DNA of 42,350 nt. Origin: Nitrospirota bacterium (GTDB lineage: Bacteria > Nitrospirota > Thermodesulfovibrionia > Thermodesulfovibrionales > UBA6898). Under the pieces are notes generated by a model, which saw only the letters and a list, made by a program, of their open reading frames with translations, ran no database searches and was not told the DNA's origin. Position 1 is the first letter of the stretch, and each line of letters starts with the position of its first letter. Shown piece by piece: positions 40,515 to 42,350 of this stretch. A program made the position numbers and the translations under genes. Location: NCBI GenBank assembly GCA_021814475.1, contig JAKAIE010000021.1:1-42350 (forward strand). The letters are read 5' to 3'.

Positions 40515-42134
40515 ATGCCGATCACCTTTGTCGAAGTCGAGGAGGAGAAGAGCCGGGTCATCAGCCTCCTCTTTGTCGTGCTTCTCGCGATGTATTTTTC
40601 GACCGGAATGATACTCTACCTCTCGTTCAAGTGCATATTAGGAGGCCTCTTCAGCGCCGGTGATTTTATACGCCTGTCCGATGTTTTCAGGGTATTTCTT
40701 GCGTCGGGGCTCTTTGCTGCCATCCATTTTTATTTTTCGGCATTCGGCGTAGCCCGATCCATTATGGGGCAGCTCGGGGCTGTTCAGCCTGACCCCGAGG
40801 ACGGTGTCCACAGGCGTTTTCTCAATATCATGGACGAGATCCACGTGGCTACGGGTAACAGGAGAAAGATCGACGGGGTGGTGATACCGAGCCTGTCGAT
40901 GAACGCCCTTGCGGTTGCCGACCTCAGGGGCGATGCAATGATCGGCATCACCGAGGGGCTTCTTTCCCGCCTCACCCGTCCGCAGCTCGAAACCGTGGTC
41001 GCGCATGAGGCCTATCACATACTCTCCGGGGATTGTGTCGAGGCGACGGTGGCAGTCAGCCTTTTCGGCATGTATGCCTCTGCGCTTGAGAAGGCGAAGG
41101 GCCTCGGGGATGAACGGTACCATGGGCTTCATCCTGTTTTCTGGTTGTTCTGGGTGATGCTGAAGCTCAGCGAGCTGCTGAGCATGCTGATTTCGAGGGA
41201 GCGCGAATACCGTGCGGACGCCGGTGCGGTCAGGCTGACACGCGACCCACTTGCGCTTGCCGAGGCTCTGCAGTTCCTCGAAAGGAACACCATAGGGAGC
41301 GGCATCATCGGCCCGGGGATGGAGATGCTCTGCATCGTCAATTCCGCGGAGGAGTCCAGAGAGGAAGATACCCGCGGGTGGTATGAACTTGTCTCCACGC
41401 ACCCGCCTCTTCACAAACGGATCGCGGTCCTGCTCAGGATGGCCCATGTATCACGGCTCGGGGCGACAAGGAAGGACCTGCCGGCTACGCGGGAGCAGGG
41501 TGAAGGGCCGGGGTACTACCTTATAGATGATGACAGGCAATGGCAGGGGCCATTCTCGGTTGCAGAGCTTGGCTTGATCCCCTCTTTTACCCCCCTTTCA
41601 TGGGTCAGCCCCGGGAGGGACCATGACCCTGTCAGGGCAGCCGAGCTGCCTGCCCTTGCCCGGATCTTTACAGAGCGCCTGCCGCAATCCGGAGGAGATC
41701 CGTCAGGGTTAACCTGTCCTTCCTGCAGGCAGCCCCTGTATGGTGTCTCCTATGAACAGACGACGATCCACAGGTGCAGTTTCTGCGGAGGTGTGCTGGT
41801 CGGCACTGCCAGGGTGCAGAGGATCATTGCGCGGAGGGATGTCGAGTGCACCGAACGGGTCAGGCTTCTTGCGGGCGCGGTGATCAATGACAACCAGAGG
41901 AGGGTATCGGAGGGAAAAATAACGGGCACCCCTGCCGCCCCACGAACGGCGCTTTCCTGCCCCAAATGCGGCAACCCGATGTTCAGGACCTTCTACAGCC
42001 TCGCCTATCTGATCGAGATCGACCGCTGCGGCATCTGCGGCCTGACCTGGTTCGACAAGGACGAACTCGAAATGCTCCAATGCATCATAGAAAACAAAAT
42101 AACCGCCCGCATCGACGTGCCGGCGGAGGAGTAG
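40515..42134 (+). CDS. M48 metallopeptidase with GYF-like and zinc-ribbon domains
   Basis: A 539-residue membrane peptidase. The start at 40515 follows lemA by 7 bp; the frame is open further upstream only as a lemA shadow. Membrane helices lie at ~13-40 and ~60-80. The M48 site is HEAYH (His164, Glu165, His168) with the third ligand in REYRAD (Glu231). STHPPLHKRI is the family's distal motif. Residues ~325-385 (GYYLIDDDRQWQGPFSVAEL) form a GYF_2-like module. Two TFIIB-type zinc ribbons follow: CPSC/CSFC (~401-425) and CPKC/CGIC (~482-509), ending TWFDKDELEMLQ. The combination suggests a membrane protease that recruits partners through its C-terminal modules. Confidence 0.88.
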   Translation: MPITFVEVEEEKSRVISLLFVVLLAMYFSTGMILYLSFKCILGGLFSAGDFIRLSDVFRVFLASGLFAAIHFYFSAFGVARSIMGQLGAVQPDPEDGVHRRFLNIMDEIHVATGNRRKIDGVVIPSLSMNALAVADLRGDAMIGITEGLLSRLTRPQLETVVAHEAYHILSGDCVEATVAVSLFGMYASALEKAKGLGDERYHGLHPVFWLFWVMLKLSELLSMLISREREYRADAGAVRLTRDPLALAEALQFLERNTIGSGIIGPGMEMLCIVNSAEESREEDTRGWYELVSTHPPLHKRIAVLLRMAHVSRLGATRKDLPATREQGEGPGYYLIDDDRQWQGPFSVAELGLIPSFTPLSWVSPGRDHDPVRAAELPALARIFTERLPQSGGDPSGLTCPSCRQPLYGVSYEQTTIHRCSFCGGVLVGTARVQRIIARRDVECTERVRLLAGAVINDNQRRVSEGKITGTPAAPRTALSCPKCGNPMFRTFYSLAYLIEIDRCGICGLTWFDKDELEMLQCIIENKITARIDVPAEE

Positions 42135-42137
42135 GAT

Positions 42138-42200
42138 AGCCGCTTATTCCGTAGGGAAACGAAGTTGGCCGGGATCATTTGCCCGACAGCGGCTTATTCC
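42138..42200 (+). repeat. Direct repeat near the end of an IS630-family element
   Basis: AGCCGCTTATTCC (42138-42150) and AGCGGCTTATTCC (42188-42200) differ at one base and lie 50 bp apart, between the peptidase stop and the transposase stop. They may be the terminal and subterminal repeats of the element whose transposase is cut by the window edge; the left one follows a TA, the usual IS630 target dinucleotide. Confidence 0.4.
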
Positions 42201-42224
42201 TGGAAGCCGCAACTGAATCTGATC

Positions 42225-42350
42225 CTAGTGTAGTGTCTCCAACGCTTCTTTACATTTAGCTATTTTGGTCAGAATCTTTTCTGCAGGTGCGGTCCATGAA
42301 AACACCCGAGGATTCTGATTATGATTTTCTAGATACTCCTTGATTGCCGC
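42225..42350 (-). CDS. IS630-family transposase, C-terminal fragment at window edge
   Basis: On the minus strand the last 41 codons read AAIKEYLENHNQNPRVF, then SWTAPAEKILTKIAKCKEAL and a short ETLH end before TAG. This is the characteristic C-terminus of IS630-type DDE transposases (FxWT, AEEIL-like motif). The gene continues beyond the right edge, so its integrity cannot be judged. Confidence 0.75.
   Translation of the reverse strand, partial: AAIKEYLENHNQNPRVFSWTAPAEKILTKIAKCKEALETLH

Noticed and set aside
1..42350. CRISPR arrays, tRNA or rRNA genes, toxin-antitoxin pairs, prophage genes
   Set aside because: No regularly spaced repeats, no tRNA-like cloverleaf and no phage or toxin motifs were seen on either strand.

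Overview
The window looks like a chromosomal segment of a Gram-negative bacterium with an outer membrane. It carries a complete type II secretion system (T2SS), a TolC-type outer-membrane channel, an ABC-2 glycan exporter and many signal peptides. The mix of families (T2SS with GspN, CFI-box C-terminus, Cys-containing surface proteins) would fit Nitrospirota or a deltaproteobacterial lineage. That placement is inference; no rRNA or other phylogenetic marker is present.

Layout, left to right. (1) 1-9.9 kb, + strand: a surface-glycan locus with six glycosyltransferase genes (a GT2-GT4 fusion cut by the window edge, two GT4, a GT2-methyltransferase fusion, two GT2) and an NAD-dependent sugar epimerase/dehydratase. 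Its first part is visibly AT-richer than the rest, as often seen in transferred capsule/O-antigen loci. (2) 10.0-17.9 kb, + strand: a stand-alone GspD-type secretin behind a good sigma70-like promoter, a small lipoprotein, a 504-residue secreted protein of unknown function ending in a strong terminator, a 680-residue exported protein with four InlB-like repeats, and a parvulin foldase. (3) 17.9-23.8 kb, - strand: an export/modification operon reading Wzm permease, Wzt ATPase, LpxL-like acyltransferase, SAM methyltransferase, radical SAM/SPASM protein, GNAT acetyltransferase, with its own promoter. (4) 23.9-38.1 kb, - strand: tolC-like gene, gspC, D, E, F, a metalloprotease with a CFI-box C-terminal sorting region, then gspG, H, I, J, K, L, M, N, mostly overlapping or nearly touching. 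(5) 38.1-39.9 kb: the eroded 3' end of an RND efflux gene just upstream of tolC, two palindromes, and a complete 1442-bp IS1202-like element with 16-bp target duplications. (6) 39.9-42.1 kb, + strand: LemA plus an M48 metallopeptidase carrying GYF-like and zinc-ribbon modules; the right edge cuts an IS630-family transposase.

How the parts fit: glycosyltransferases would build a surface polysaccharide or glycolipid and Wzm/Wzt would export one, with acyl, methyl and possibly radical-SAM modification. The T2SS would export folded proteins, and the secreted proteins and foldase next to the second secretin are natural candidate substrates and helpers. The most unusual points are the membrane-anchored metalloprotease inside the gsp operon, a propeptide-like tail fused to GspD, the second orphan secretin, and the compact exporter-acyltransferase-radical SAM operon. 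All functional assignments rest on reading motifs and gene order; no database search was possible.
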